From: Synergistaceae bacterium | GTDB lineage: Bacteria > Synergistota > Synergistia > Synergistales > Synergistaceae | Direction: 5' to 3' | NCBI GenBank assembly: GCA_021372895.1 | Contig: JAJFTP010000078.1 | Location: 1-64,000 of the forward strand | DNA: 64,000 bases | In this document: one piece after another, positions 27,939 through 37,198 of the stretch | Layout of the letters: each line of letters starts with the position of its first letter | Position numbering within the stretch: the stretch's first letter is position 1 | Program-made: the position numbers and the translations under genes | Notes under the pieces: model-generated | What the model saw: the letters and a program-made list of their open reading frames with translations, nothing else | What the model was told of the DNA's origin: nothing | Database searches by the model: none

Positions 27939-29033
27939 ATGAGACCCCGGATACTCGTAACCCGCTCGTCTATGCCACCGATGGAGGAATATGTCGAAGA
28001 AATAAGAGATCTTTGGGAGAGCCATTGGCTGACTAACATGGGAATAAAGCACAAGCGCTTTGAGGCTGAGCTTTTGCGGTATCTCGGTGCCGGGAATATA
28101 GAGCTCTTTGTCAACGGGCATCTCGCGCTTGAGAATGCGATCGCTGCGTTTGAACTTGCCGGTGAAGTCATAACGACACCGTTTACGTTTGTCTCAACTA
28201 CCCACGCTATAGTACGCAGCGGCTTGATGCCGGTATTCTGTGATATTAGTCCCGATGATTTTACGATGGACGTTACAAAGCTGGAATCTCTTATCACAGA
28301 AAAAACCACTGCGATAATCCCCGTGCATATATACGGCAATATCTGCAATGTGCATGATATCGAACGTATTGCAAAAAAACATGGGCTGAAAGTGATCTAT
28401 GATGCCGCTCATGCCTTTGGTGTGATGTCGGATGGGGTTGGGGTAGCGAATTTTGGGGATGCGTCAATATTCAGTTTCCATGCAACGAAGGTCTTTAATG
28501 CGATTGAAGGGGGGGCTGTAGTGTTTAAGGATGCAAATCTGAAAAAACGGCTGAATTGTCAGAAGAATTTTGGGTTTGCAGGGCCTGAGTCTGTCGAATT
28601 TGTCGGTGGTAACGCAAAAATGAACGAATTTCAGGCGGCTATGGGTCTTTGCAACCTCAGGCATATAGATGAGGAAATTTCAAAACGAAAAAAAGTTTCA
28701 GAAAGATATACAGAACATCTTGGTGGTGTGGAAGGTATAAGGCTTTTTAGCCGGCAAAAAGGGGTGAAAAGCAACTACGCGTATCTTCCCGTGCTTTTTG
28801 ATGGATTTAAATTTAGCCGCGATGAGGTTTATGACAAACTGAAGTCAGAGAATATATTTACAAGAAAATATTTTTATCCTCTTACAAGCAATTTTGAATG
28901 CTACAGGGGAAGATTTGACTCAAAAATTACTCCCGTTGCCCGCTATATATCTGAAAGAGTGCTTATTTTACCTATTTATGCTGATTTGGACCTGAGTGAT
29001 GTTGACATGATTTGCGATATAATATTGCAATAG
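27939..29033 (+). CDS. DegT/DnrJ/EryC1/StrS-family aminotransferase
   Basis: 364 residues of the PLP sugar-aminotransferase family that converts nucleotide-linked keto-sugars to amino-sugars. Internal aldimine Lys184 in SFHATKVFNAIEGG, PLP-contacting Asp155 in YDAAHAFG, and TTPFTFVSTTHAI near 80. All catalytic residues look intact. Composition returns toward that of the core genome in its first half, unlike the previous two genes. No sugar 4,6-dehydratase or ketoisomerase is encoded nearby, so its keto-sugar must come from elsewhere. Confidence 0.88.
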   Translation: MRPRILVTRSSMPPMEEYVEEIRDLWESHWLTNMGIKHKRFEAELLRYLGAGNIELFVNGHLALENAIAAFELAGEVITTPFTFVSTTHAIVRSGLMPVFCDISPDDFTMDVTKLESLITEKTTAIIPVHIYGNICNVHDIERIAKKHGLKVIYDAAHAFGVMSDGVGVANFGDASIFSFHATKVFNAIEGGAVVFKDANLKKRLNCQKNFGFAGPESVEFVGGNAKMNEFQAAMGLCNLRHIDEEISKRKKVSERYTEHLGGVEGIRLFSRQKGVKSNYAYLPVLFDGFKFSRDEVYDKLKSENIFTRKYFYPLTSNFECYRGRFDSKITPVARYISERVLILPIYADLDLSDVDMICDIILQ

Positions 29034-29047
29034 GAGAGACAGACCAA

Positions 29048-29056
29048 GGGGGGGGG
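29048..29056 (+). repeat. Homopolymeric G9 tract in a translation-initiation region
   Basis: Nine consecutive G lie in the 30-base gap between the aminotransferase stop and the ATP-grasp ATG (29064), seven bases before the start codon, where the ribosome-binding site should be. It is the longest G tract I noticed in the window. Confidence 0.7.
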
Positions 29057-29063
29057 AAATGAA

Positions 29064-30140
29064 ATGTCCGGTCTGACAAGATTTTTAAGTAAATGCTGTA
29101 TGCATATAAAAAAAGTTTACCGTGTATACAGAACTGAAGTAATTTTACGGAAATATGAAAAAGAGATCGGTTTGCAAATCCCAAGGTTGACGCCGGGACA
29201 AAAGAAGGAAATAGACGCATTGTATGCTAAGCACGGTTTTAATGTAGTCGATAAATATTATCGTTGGCATCATCTGCTTTATGCGACTACCGGTATCAAA
29301 TCTCCATATTTTGTTGACATTTATCTTCGAAACCAGATAGTGGCACGTTTTAATAATATAGGGCTTTCAGATGGATGGGATGATAAATCATATTACGATT
29401 TATTTTGTAAAGGGGTGAAAATGCCGCACACGGTATTGCGTAATATCAACGGTATGTTTTATGACCATGATTTTCAATTGATAACCCCTCGAATTGCTGC
29501 AGATATTTTACACAATGAAGAAAAAGTTATTGTTAAACCCTCTATTAATTCATCCGGCGGGCATAACGTAAGGTTATATGAGAAGAATGTGGATGCAGAC
29601 AAAATATTTAGTATCTATGGCAGAAATTTTGTAGTGCAGAGAGTAGTCCGGCAGCACCCGATATTGTCGGCATTCAATATGACTTCGGTGAACACAATAA
29701 GGATTATGAGCTGGTATTTTGACGGAGAGGTTAATATATTCGCCTCTATATTACGGATAGGCAAAGAAGGTTCAGTAGTTGACAACTTGTCGTCCGGCGG
29801 TATTGGATTCAAAATTGGATATGATGGGACAGTCAGACCCGGCGGATATGACGGACATGGACGGCTCATACACAATTGTAAGTCAGATGTGGCAGAAAAG
29901 GACGTTATAACAATACCTGCATATAGCAAGATCGTTGATACTATCAAAAAACTTCATCCCAGATTCCCGCATTTTGGAATCATTGCCTGGGATTTTACCG
30001 TGGATAGAGACAGCGAACCTGTATTGATAGAATATAATCTCAAAAACCCCGGAATTAATATACAATTTTGTACCGGGCCTTTTTTCGGGGAAATGTCAGA
30101 ACGGATATTGGAAGAAGCAGGCAAGAGAGATATTGCATAG
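29064..30140 (+). CDS. Sugar-transfer-associated ATP-grasp protein
   Basis: 358 residues matching the ATP-grasp group found in polysaccharide loci. A basic N-terminal region (about 1-50) precedes PYFVDIYLRNQIVARFNN, DKSYYDLFCKGVKMPHTV, KVIVKPSINSSGGHNVRL (nucleotide-binding Lys), SVNTIRIMSWYFDGEVNI, NLSSGGIGFKIGYDGTV and IIAWDFTVDRDSEPVLIEYNLKNPGIN (metal-binding residues). Family members are thought to link an amino acid or similar carboxylate to a glycan; none is characterised well enough to name the substrate. Last gene of the accessory cassette. Confidence 0.8.
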   Translation: MSGLTRFLSKCCMHIKKVYRVYRTEVILRKYEKEIGLQIPRLTPGQKKEIDALYAKHGFNVVDKYYRWHHLLYATTGIKSPYFVDIYLRNQIVARFNNIGLSDGWDDKSYYDLFCKGVKMPHTVLRNINGMFYDHDFQLITPRIAADILHNEEKVIVKPSINSSGGHNVRLYEKNVDADKIFSIYGRNFVVQRVVRQHPILSAFNMTSVNTIRIMSWYFDGEVNIFASILRIGKEGSVVDNLSSGGIGFKIGYDGTVRPGGYDGHGRLIHNCKSDVAEKDVITIPAYSKIVDTIKKLHPRFPHFGIIAWDFTVDRDSEPVLIEYNLKNPGINIQFCTGPFFGEMSERILEEAGKRDIA

Positions 30141-30263
30141 CCGCGGATGATTTTGAAAGTATACTGACATGTATCGTCTAGTATGATCAACGGGGCAAAT
30201 TATTTCTCACCATGGGATCTACGGACGGAATGTATCCGCTTATGAAAAAGGACGGTGGGGTGT

Positions 30264-30914
30264 GTGGCGGAACTTTTGACATCTCTTGATGTGGTCAATC
30301 AGTCATTCAAGAAGAGTATAAGAGGTTATGATGCGGCGGAAGTTGATGAATTCCTTGATCATATAGCCGAGACCCTTCAGGTTTATATGCAGAGGAACAA
30401 GGATCTTGAACGCGAGTTGCTTACTAAGCAGGAGAGCCTTGCCGAATACGAAAAAATGAAGGACGTGCTTCATGAAGCTCTTCTTATGGCGCAGAAGAGC
30501 GCAGATGAAAGGGTCAGAAGTGCAAAGGATCAGGCAGCCAAGATAATCTCAGACGCGGAGGCCCGCGCGGAGGAGATATGCCGCGATGCCGTCTGCGAGG
30601 CTGATAAACTCCGCGACGGGATACTTCAGATACGCAACATCAGATCTCTTTATGAGCAGGAGATCAGAGGGATACTCGCAAAGTATGAAAATCTCCTTAA
30701 CCAGTGCGTATCAGGCTCTCCACTTGCAGGGGCGGTCGAAAGTGTTCTTGAAGGCATAATGGACGAAGATGAGCCTGAGAAGTCTGTCGGGTTTGAGAAG
30801 CCTGTTGGGTTTGCACCAGAGGCAGGCAGGCGAGATCTGGAAACCGCATACAATATGCTTGGCATAGACCCTAAAATTGTGCTGAATGGACAGGACGGCA
30901 CGGAGAACGGCTGA
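30264..30914 (+). CDS. divIVA: DivIVA-domain protein
   Basis: DivIVA proteins bind curved membrane at poles and septa and organise division or envelope growth. The N-terminal lipid-binding domain is evident (LTSLDVVNQSFKKSIRGYDAAEVDEFLDHIAETL), followed by a long coiled coil rich in Glu, Lys and Ala to about residue 150 and a low-complexity tail with a repeated EKPVGF/EKSVGF. GTG 30264 is chosen because AAGGA sits 11 bases upstream; GTG 30255 is the alternative. Unusual in classic Gram-negatives. yggS and divIVA are neighbours in many genomes; here an island separates them. Confidence 0.88.
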   Translation: MAELLTSLDVVNQSFKKSIRGYDAAEVDEFLDHIAETLQVYMQRNKDLERELLTKQESLAEYEKMKDVLHEALLMAQKSADERVRSAKDQAAKIISDAEARAEEICRDAVCEADKLRDGILQIRNIRSLYEQEIRGILAKYENLLNQCVSGSPLAGAVESVLEGIMDEDEPEKSVGFEKPVGFAPEAGRRDLETAYNMLGIDPKIVLNGQDGTENG

Positions 30915-32979
30915 TCCGTCCGAGAACGATATTCTCTCCGTCCCGCTGAACTCACTGCGCGGGGTAGGGCCGAAGCGCGCTAAGCTTCTATCCGTTCTTG
31001 GCGCTGCAACGGCAAAGGATTTGCTTTGGCTTTTTCCGAGGCGTTATGAAGACAGGCGCAGCGTCTCTAAAATCAGCGGGCTTGTACCCGGCAGGGCGGC
31101 GGCAGTCTTTGCGATAGTGGACGAGATTGAACGCAGAAGTCTGCAGAAGCCGGGGCTTGAGTTGGTAGTATGTCGGTTTCACGACGAAACCGGAGTACTG
31201 TCGGCATCGTGGTTCAACAGAAAAGGCATGGAATATATTCTGAAAAAGGGGACCTTTGCAGCACTATACGGAGTCCCCTCTTTGCGTTCAGGCGGACTTG
31301 AGATGTCGAATCCTGAGTTTGAGGTCCTTAAAAATGAAGCGGAGGGCAGGAGCTTTACAGGTATAATCCCCATCTATCCTTCGACTGCAGGGCTTCCTGT
31401 CAGGTGGTTCAGGCATTTTATGGAAGATCTGCTGGATGGGATGATCCCTTCTGTGCAGGAGACTCTGCCGCCGTTCATCATGAAAAAGCGTAACCTTATG
31501 CCGCTTCGCGATGCGCTCCGGGCAATGCACCGTCCATGCTCGGGAGCGGAATGGAAAGAGGCGAGACGCAGGCTGGCTTACGAAGAGTTTTTACTGGTAC
31601 AGACAGGACTGGCACTTCGCAGGGAGTCATTAAAAAATGGGCATCCATCACCCATAATATTGCCGAACGGAGATATTTACAGAAAATTCCGTGCTTCAAT
31701 ACCGTTTGAACTGACTAAATCGCAGGAAAATGCGCTGGATGAAATTTTTGCGGACACATCGGTGAATTCTCCAATGTCGCGTATGCTGCAGGGGGATGTT
31801 GGCGCCGGCAAGACGCTTGTGGCCATAGGACTTGCTGCAGCTGCCGCAGATACAGGGGTACAGACTGCGTTGATGGCTCCCACAGAGGCTCTGGCGGAGC
31901 AGCTTTATTCTCAGTGCGTTAAATGGCTTTCTCCTTTAGGGGTCAGTTGCGTTATGCTGAAGGGAGGTCAGAGCGTGCCTGTACGCCGTGCTGTTCTTGG
32001 ATCGGTCTCCGACGGAAAAGCAATTGTGATAGTCGGCACACAGGCGCTGCTTGAGGGCGGCGTTGGATTTAAAAATCTTGGGGTCGTGATAATAGACGAA
32101 CAGCAGCGATTCGGCGTAATGCAGCGTGCGGTCATGCTGGACCGTTACCCTGCTCCGCATGTGCTCATGATGAGTGCTACGCCCATACCGCGCACACTCG
32201 CACTTTGTGTTTTCGGAGACCTTGATGTTTCTGTACTGAAAGAAAAACCAAAGGGGCGTTTTAAGACAGAGACGCGTATCATAGATGCTAAGAAGATGAG
32301 GATCCTGTTGCGGTTCATTGCGGACGAAGCGTGTGCCGGAGGACATATTTACTGGATATGCCCGAGGGTTGAATGCGACGGAACGCCTGATGTCGCTTCA
32401 GCAGAAGATAGATATTCGTTTATTGCCAGATATTTGGGGCCTCTTGGTGTAGGGCTGCTGCATGGACGCATGGACAGCGCAGAGAAAGATGCGGTTTTAA
32501 ATAAATTTCGCAGCGGTGAAATAAAGATACTTATAGGTACTACCGTAGTCGAAGTTGGCGTAGATGTGCCCGAAGCCACAGTGATAGTGATTGAATCGCC
32601 CGAACAGTTTGGACTGTCGCAGCTGCATCAGCTTCGTGGGCGGGTGGGGCGCGGTGACAGGCGCGGAGTATGTGTATTGCTTGTGCGGAGCCTTGATGGC
32701 GAGATACCGGAGCGCCTTGCTGTAATGCTGAAGACTGATGACGGTTTTGAAATCGCAGAGGCCGACCTTGCCTTTCGCGGAGCGGGGGAACTTAGCGGTG
32801 CATCACAGCACGGAATGACCGAATTCAAGGTGGCAGATCCGGCCAGGGACATGCAGCTTCTTCTTGAAGCAAGGGAGGACGCGTACGAATGGGTCGCAAG
32901 GGACCATGAGCTTTCTGAAGGCCGCCTGTTTATGGATAAGCTGCGGACGGACCTCGGGGGAACACTTGGCATAGGATAA
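30886..32979 (+). CDS. recG: ATP-dependent DNA helicase RecG
   Basis: Branch-migrating helicase for stalled forks and Holliday junctions. 697 residues: N-terminal wedge/OB domain (SLRGVGPKRAKLLSVLG, LWLFPRRYEDR), Walker A MLQGDVGAGKTLVAIG near 300, MSATPIPRTLAL, and superfamily 2 motifs V-VI (TTVVEVGVDVPEATVIVIE, QLHQLRGRVGRG). The C-terminal TRG-like segment follows. The DEQH box reads DEQQRFG, a substitution at the usual His. Starts inside the last 29 bases of divIVA. Confidence 0.93.
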   Translation: MDRTARRTADPSENDILSVPLNSLRGVGPKRAKLLSVLGAATAKDLLWLFPRRYEDRRSVSKISGLVPGRAAAVFAIVDEIERRSLQKPGLELVVCRFHDETGVLSASWFNRKGMEYILKKGTFAALYGVPSLRSGGLEMSNPEFEVLKNEAEGRSFTGIIPIYPSTAGLPVRWFRHFMEDLLDGMIPSVQETLPPFIMKKRNLMPLRDALRAMHRPCSGAEWKEARRRLAYEEFLLVQTGLALRRESLKNGHPSPIILPNGDIYRKFRASIPFELTKSQENALDEIFADTSVNSPMSRMLQGDVGAGKTLVAIGLAAAAADTGVQTALMAPTEALAEQLYSQCVKWLSPLGVSCVMLKGGQSVPVRRAVLGSVSDGKAIVIVGTQALLEGGVGFKNLGVVIIDEQQRFGVMQRAVMLDRYPAPHVLMMSATPIPRTLALCVFGDLDVSVLKEKPKGRFKTETRIIDAKKMRILLRFIADEACAGGHIYWICPRVECDGTPDVASAEDRYSFIARYLGPLGVGLLHGRMDSAEKDAVLNKFRSGEIKILIGTTVVEVGVDVPEATVIVIESPEQFGLSQLHQLRGRVGRGDRRGVCVLLVRSLDGEIPERLAVMLKTDDGFEIAEADLAFRGAGELSGASQHGMTEFKVADPARDMQLLLEAREDAYEWVARDHELSEGRLFMDKLRTDLGGTLGIG

Positions 32980-33009
32980 TCGGATTTGTCTGTTCCACTG
33001 TGTGACCAC

Positions 33010-33038
33010 TTGTGAATCCGGCATTTTTTATGTACAAT
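33010..33038 (+). promoter_or_regulatory. Candidate sigma-70 promoter for rny
   Basis: TTGTGA (33010-33015) and TACAAT (33033-33038) are 17 bases apart, with a TG just upstream of the -10. It would give a leader of about 125 bases before rny. A weak CGGATT...AATCCG hairpin with T6 (32981-33028), possibly the recG terminator, overlaps it. Confidence 0.45.
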
Positions 33039-33171
33039 ACATGGGATCGGTGTGAAACACAAAGCAACAGGCAATGATTAAATGCGGAAGATGTCAATAG
33101 AGCTTCAGAGTTTTACCTGTACATGCAAGAGATCAACCGAACCATGACAATTGAAACTGAGGTGATAAAGA

Positions 33172-34710
33172 GTGATGATAACAGTACTGTTATGTGTAAT
33201 AACAGGGCTTGCGGTCGGAGCCTTGATCGGATTTGTGTACCACAAAAATAGTTCAGAGAAGAAGTATCAGGGGGCTCTTTCCGAATCTGAGCGCATTCTC
33301 TCAGAAGCTGCAAAAAAAGCAGAACAGATAAAGCGCGATATAATTTCTGAGGGCAAGGAAGAGATCCATAGACTGAGACAGGAACTGGATCGGGATACAA
33401 AGGAACGCCGCAACGAGCTTCAGCGCTCGGAGCGTCGCCTGGAACAGAAGGAAGAGAACCTGGATAAAAAGATTGAAAATATCAGCCGCAAGGAAGAAGA
33501 ACTAAGGGCACGCCACGAGCAGGCACAGGAAAAGCTGGATCAGCTTGCCGAGCGTGAGCAGGAACTTATCACGAAGCTTGAGCAGATAGCACAGCTGACG
33601 CGCGAACAGGCAAGGGATCTGTTGCTTGCTGAGGTCGAGGCTGACGCGAATCACCTTATAGGGCTCAGACTCAAGGAGCTTGAAGAGAGGGCGAAACGTG
33701 AGGCTGACCGCAAGGCGCAGGAGATAATAGCTACGGCGATACAGCGCTGCAGTGTAGAATTTACTTCCGACGTTGTTGTCAGTGTAGTAAACCTGCCGTC
33801 TGATGAGATGAAGGGGCGCATCATCGGACGCGAAGGACGCAACATAAGGACCTTTGAAACTCTCACCGGTGTGGATTTGATTGTTGACGATACCCCCGAG
33901 GCCGTAACTTTAAGCAGTTTTGATCCTGTACGGCGCGAGGTTGCACGTCTTTCGCTTGAAAGACTTGTCGTAGATGGCCGCATCCATCCGGCCCGCATTG
34001 AGGAAATAATAGAGCGTGCCGAGAAGGATGTGCAGATACAGATTCTTGAAACGGCGGAACAGGCGTTGCTTGAGACCGGTATCAAGAATATGCATGGCGA
34101 ACTTACGAATATAATCGGACAGTTGCGCTACCGTACAAGCTACGGTCAGAATGCATTGGCACACAGCCTTGAAGTCGCGCACCTCTCCGGCATAATGGCA
34201 GCGGAGCTTGGACTTGATGAGATCAAAGCTCGCAGGGCAGGACTCCTTCACGATATAGGCAAGGCTGTCGACCATCAGATAGAGGGGCCTCATGCAAAGA
34301 TAGGTGCCGATATCGCAAAGAGGTACGGAGAAGCTCCTGATATTGTCAACGCAATTGCGGCGCACCATGAAGATGAGGAACCGCAGACTATCTATGCTGT
34401 GCTTGTCGCTGCCGCAGATGCGGTAAGCGCATCGCGCCCAGGTGCGCGTCGCGAGAGCCTTGATGCTTATGTAAAAAGGCTTGAGAAACTTGAAGAAGTT
34501 GCAAAAACGTTCAGCGGCGTGAGCAAGGCGTTCGCTATTCAGGCGGGCCGCGAGGTCCGTGTCGCGGTAGCCCCTTCTGTTACGGACGAAGGAGCTATGC
34601 AGAAGCTTGCTTATGACATTGCACGGAAGATAGAAGAAGAAATGCGGTATCCCGGACAGATCAAGGTAACGCTTATAAAGGAGACAAGGGTCGTGGATTA
34701 CGCAAAGTAG
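33172..34710 (+). CDS. rny: Ribonuclease Y
   Basis: Membrane-anchored endoribonuclease that starts mRNA decay. 512 residues, the normal length: N-terminal membrane helix (3-22), long charged coiled coil to about residue 190, KH domain with [14 protein letters not shown] near 215, and the HD domain with [11 protein letters not shown] (His360-Asp361), then [16 protein letters not shown] start following GAGGTGAT. ymdB follows 10 bases later, the same pairing seen in Firmicutes. Confidence 0.95.
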   Translation: MMITVLLCVITGLAVGALIGFVYHKNSSEKKYQGALSESERILSEAAKKAEQIKRDIISEGKEEIHRLRQELDRDTKERRNELQRSERRLEQKEENLDKKIENISRKEEELRARHEQAQEKLDQLAEREQELITKLEQIAQLTREQARDLLLAEVEADANHLIGLRLKELEERAKREADRKAQEIIATAIQRCSVEFTSDVVVSVVNLPSDEMKGRIIGREGRNIRTFETLTGVDLIVDDTPEAVTLSSFDPVRREVARLSLERLVVDGRIHPARIEEIIERAEKDVQIQILETAEQALLETGIKNMHGELTNIIGQLRYRTSYGQNALAHSLEVAHLSGIMAAELGLDEIKARRAGLLHDIGKAVDHQIEGPHAKIGADIAKRYGEAPDIVNAIAAHHEDEEPQTIYAVLVAAADAVSASRPGARRESLDAYVKRLEKLEEVAKTFSGVSKAFAIQAGREVRVAVAPSVTDEGAMQKLAYDIARKIEEEMRYPGQIKVTLIKETRVVDYAK

Positions 34711-34720
34711 GTGACGCGCG

Positions 34721-35497
34721 GTGCGCATTCTTTTTATAGGGGACATAATGGGCAGTCCGGGGCGGAATGCGGTAGCGCGGACTCTTCCTGTTGTGCGTCA
34801 GGAGTTTGGGAATTTCGATTTCATCATAGCAAACGGAGAAAACAGCGCTGCCGGCTTTGGTCTTACGGAGCGTGTGATGAATGAGCTCTTTTCCATGGGT
34901 ATAGATATCCTGACAAACGGCAACCATGTCTGGGATAAAAAAGAATTTATCCCGTTTCTGAGCAGTGAACCGAGAGTGCTGCGTCCCGCGAACCACCCGG
35001 AGGGGACGGTGGGGAGAGGTTTTGCCGTCTATGAAAAAAACGGGAAACGCCTGTCCGTAATGTGTCTTCAGGGAAGGACATTCATGCCGCCGCTGGACTG
35101 TCCGTTTCGCAGGGCGGAGAGGCTTATATCTGAGTCGGAAGTTCCTGCTGTATTCGTGGACTTTCATGCGGAGGCATCATCAGAGAAGCGTGCACTTGCA
35201 TGCTGGCTTGATGGGAAGGTTTCAGCGGTTGCAGGCACACACACACATGTTCAGACGGCAGATGAGGAAGTTCTGCCGCAGGGCACGGCATTCATCTCCG
35301 ATGTGGGGATGACTGGAGGACACGCAGGCATAATAGGCATGACACTTGATTCTGTACTTCCGAAATTTCTGTACGGGATCCCGGGCAAGTTCGAAATATG
35401 CGATGAAGATGTAAGGTTCCAGGCAGTGGTTGTTGATATCGATGAAGAAACCGGGCGGGGAATGGACATTCGTCGGGTCAATATCCCTTGTCGGTAG
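34721..35497 (+). CDS. ymdB: YmdB-family metallophosphoesterase
   Basis: 258 residues of the TIGR00282 family, dinuclear-metal phosphodiesterases acting on 2',3'-cyclic nucleotides. Metal ligands appear in FIGDIMGSPGR, IIANGENSAAGFG, LTNGNHVWDKKE, VDFHAEASSEK and GTHTHVQTAD. Probably co-transcribed with rny. GTG start. Confidence 0.92.
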   Translation: MRILFIGDIMGSPGRNAVARTLPVVRQEFGNFDFIIANGENSAAGFGLTERVMNELFSMGIDILTNGNHVWDKKEFIPFLSSEPRVLRPANHPEGTVGRGFAVYEKNGKRLSVMCLQGRTFMPPLDCPFRRAERLISESEVPAVFVDFHAEASSEKRALACWLDGKVSAVAGTHTHVQTADEEVLPQGTAFISDVGMTGGHAGIIGMTLDSVLPKFLYGIPGKFEICDEDVRFQAVVVDIDEETGRGMDIRRVNIPCR

Positions 35498-35525
35498 AAA
35501 CGGTTCTTTTTAAACAATCAGTATG

Positions 35526-35570
35526 TTACGGGGGATGCCTGCTTATGGTATCTCCCGTAAATTTTTATTA
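35526..35570 (+). terminator. Intrinsic terminator of rny-ymdB
   Basis: TTACGGGGGAT (35526-35536) pairs with ATCTCCCGTAA (35550-35560) with one G-T wobble, followed directly by ATTTTTATTATTTTT. Confidence 0.85.
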
Positions 35571-35696
35571 TTTTTAAAATATTTATCGATTGTATTTACG
35601 TTTTTTATAAATATTTTAAATGAAAATTATGCGAATATCGTTTTATAATCAAAGTATATCCAATAAAATACGATTAAAAATAAATTTGTCTGACAC

Positions 35697-35725
35697 TTGT
35701 TATTCTAAAGCAGATATGATATACA
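35697..35725 (+). promoter_or_regulatory. Possible promoter for the NSS symporter
   Basis: TTGTTA (35697-35702) and TATACA (35720-35725) are 17 bases apart in an AT-rich region (35571-35793) that otherwise shows no feature. An overlapping TATGAT makes the exact -10 uncertain. Confidence 0.35.
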
Positions 35726-35793
35726 ACGTAAGCACTAAATGATTAGGGTGTTGCTGTTTTTTGTTGTTTCAAATTTTGAGAGGAGTGGTTTTT

Positions 35794-37128
35794 ATGGCAG
35801 AAAAGAGAGATCAATGGGGCAGCAGATTTGGCTTCATAATGGCTGCGGCCGGTTCTGCAGTTGGCCTTGGCAACATCTGGCGTTTTCCGTATATAACGGG
35901 AAAATATGGCGGCGCGGCCTTTGTTCTTGTATATCTTGCGGTTGTTTTAGTAATTGGGATGTCAGTTATGATTGCTGAATTTTCAATAGGACGTAAGGCA
36001 AAACTTGACGCAGTGGGGTCATTCAGGAAACTTGGAGGCGGGGCATGGCCTATTGTCGGCTGGATGGGAGTCTTTTGCGGCTTTGTAATTCTTTCATACT
36101 ACGCTGTTATTACAGGATGGGCAGTTGCATATATGTTCAAATCGTTTGGCGGTCTCATGGAATTGGCCGGCGCAGGCAAGGCCGGGGATGTATTCGGCTC
36201 CTTCGTATCTGACCCTATACAGCCTATCGCCTATCACATTCTTGTAATGGCTATAGTTGTCGGCATTGTATATAAGGGCATCAGCGGAGGGATAGAAAAG
36301 AGCTGCAAGGTTTTGATGCCGGCTCTTTTTGTCATTTTGCTCATTCTTATAGTCCGTTCTGTGACACTTCCCGGTGCGGGCGCAGGTCTCGAATTCTACC
36401 TGAAACCGGACTTTTCGAAGCTGACGGCAGAAGCGCTCCTTGCTGCATTGGGACAGGGATTCTTCTCTCTGTCGCTCGGCATGGGCTGCATGATTACGTA
36501 CGGCAGTTATCTCGATAATAAGGAATATCTGCCTACGGCGGCTCGTTCGGTTGTGCTTCTCGACACTACGGTAGCGATTCTTGCCGGTTTAGTGATATTC
36601 CCTGCTGCATTTGCGTTTGGCATAGAGCCTGGTTCGGGACCAGGACTTACCTTTGTGACCCTTCCCAGCGTCTTTGCCAAGATGCCGATGGGAGCCCTTT
36701 TCTCATTTGCATTCTTTCTGTTGCTCTTTATAGCTGCGCTTACTTCTGCTATCTCCCTTCTTGAAGTTGTTGTTACCTATGGAATCGACCAGCTTAAGCT
36801 CAGCCGTGCAAAGTCAGCCCTTGTTATGGGAATTGCGATCACCATCCTTGGTATTCCATCGGCACTTTCAGTTGGCGGACATATCCCGCAGATCGCAGGC
36901 AAAGATTTCCTCGACGTTGCTGACTTTATAACGAACAACGTAGTCATGCCGCTCGGGGGACTCTTTATTGCTGTTTTTGTCGGTTGGTTCTGGGCTGATG
37001 GAGCAAAGGCCGAGATTACAGATAACGGGAAGAGAGTATTCCCGATGTACATGGTATGGCTCTGGATCTGCCGCGTAGTTGCTCCTGTCTGTATTGCTGC
37101 TATATTCATAACAGGGCTTAGGTGGTAA
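35794..37128 (+). CDS. Sodium:amino-acid symporter, NSS (neurotransmitter:sodium symporter) family
   Basis: 444 residues from ATG 35794 (AGGAG eight bases ahead). The N-terminus RDQWGSRFGFIMAAAGSAVGLGNIWRFPY is the NSS signature with the unwound helix 1 that binds sodium and substrate. About eleven hydrophobic segments follow, the usual number for bacterial NSS proteins. Bacterial members import amino acids such as leucine, tryptophan, tyrosine or alanine/glycine. Placement directly before the glycine riboswitch and grd genes makes a Stickland substrate likely, but it has its own terminator and is upstream of the riboswitch. Confidence 0.9.
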   Translation: MAEKRDQWGSRFGFIMAAAGSAVGLGNIWRFPYITGKYGGAAFVLVYLAVVLVIGMSVMIAEFSIGRKAKLDAVGSFRKLGGGAWPIVGWMGVFCGFVILSYYAVITGWAVAYMFKSFGGLMELAGAGKAGDVFGSFVSDPIQPIAYHILVMAIVVGIVYKGISGGIEKSCKVLMPALFVILLILIVRSVTLPGAGAGLEFYLKPDFSKLTAEALLAALGQGFFSLSLGMGCMITYGSYLDNKEYLPTAARSVVLLDTTVAILAGLVIFPAAFAFGIEPGSGPGLTFVTLPSVFAKMPMGALFSFAFFLLLFIAALTSAISLLEVVVTYGIDQLKLSRAKSALVMGIAITILGIPSALSVGGHIPQIAGKDFLDVADFITNNVVMPLGGLFIAVFVGWFWADGAKAEITDNGKRVFPMYMVWLWICRVVAPVCIAAIFITGLRW

Positions 37129-37169
37129 CCTGCAGGATCGATCCCCGGAATTAACTATAACGATCTAGG

Positions 37170-37198
37170 GCCGCAGTTGACAAGACTGCGGCTCTTGT
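37170..37198 (+). terminator. Terminator of the NSS gene, overlapping the grd promoter
   Basis: GCCGCAGT (37170-37177) pairs perfectly with ACTGCGGC (37185-37192), loop TGACAAG, followed by TCTTGTT. Its arm and loop contain the TTGACA of the next promoter. Confidence 0.75.

Noticed and set aside
22962-30140. Integrase, transposase or flanking direct repeats around the accessory island
   Set aside because: None found; every ORF in the island is a metabolic or glycosyltransferase gene, so it is not called a mobile element.
30212-30289. 25-codon ORF overlapping the divIVA start, as a possible leader peptide
   Set aside because: No clear ribosome site, no residue bias and no terminator; probably chance.
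33651-34746. Long antisense open frames opposite rny and ymdB, and similar long frames opposite gspE, tkt and lpxK
   Set aside because: They mirror high-confidence genes, lack ribosome sites and protein-like composition, and are shadows of codon bias.
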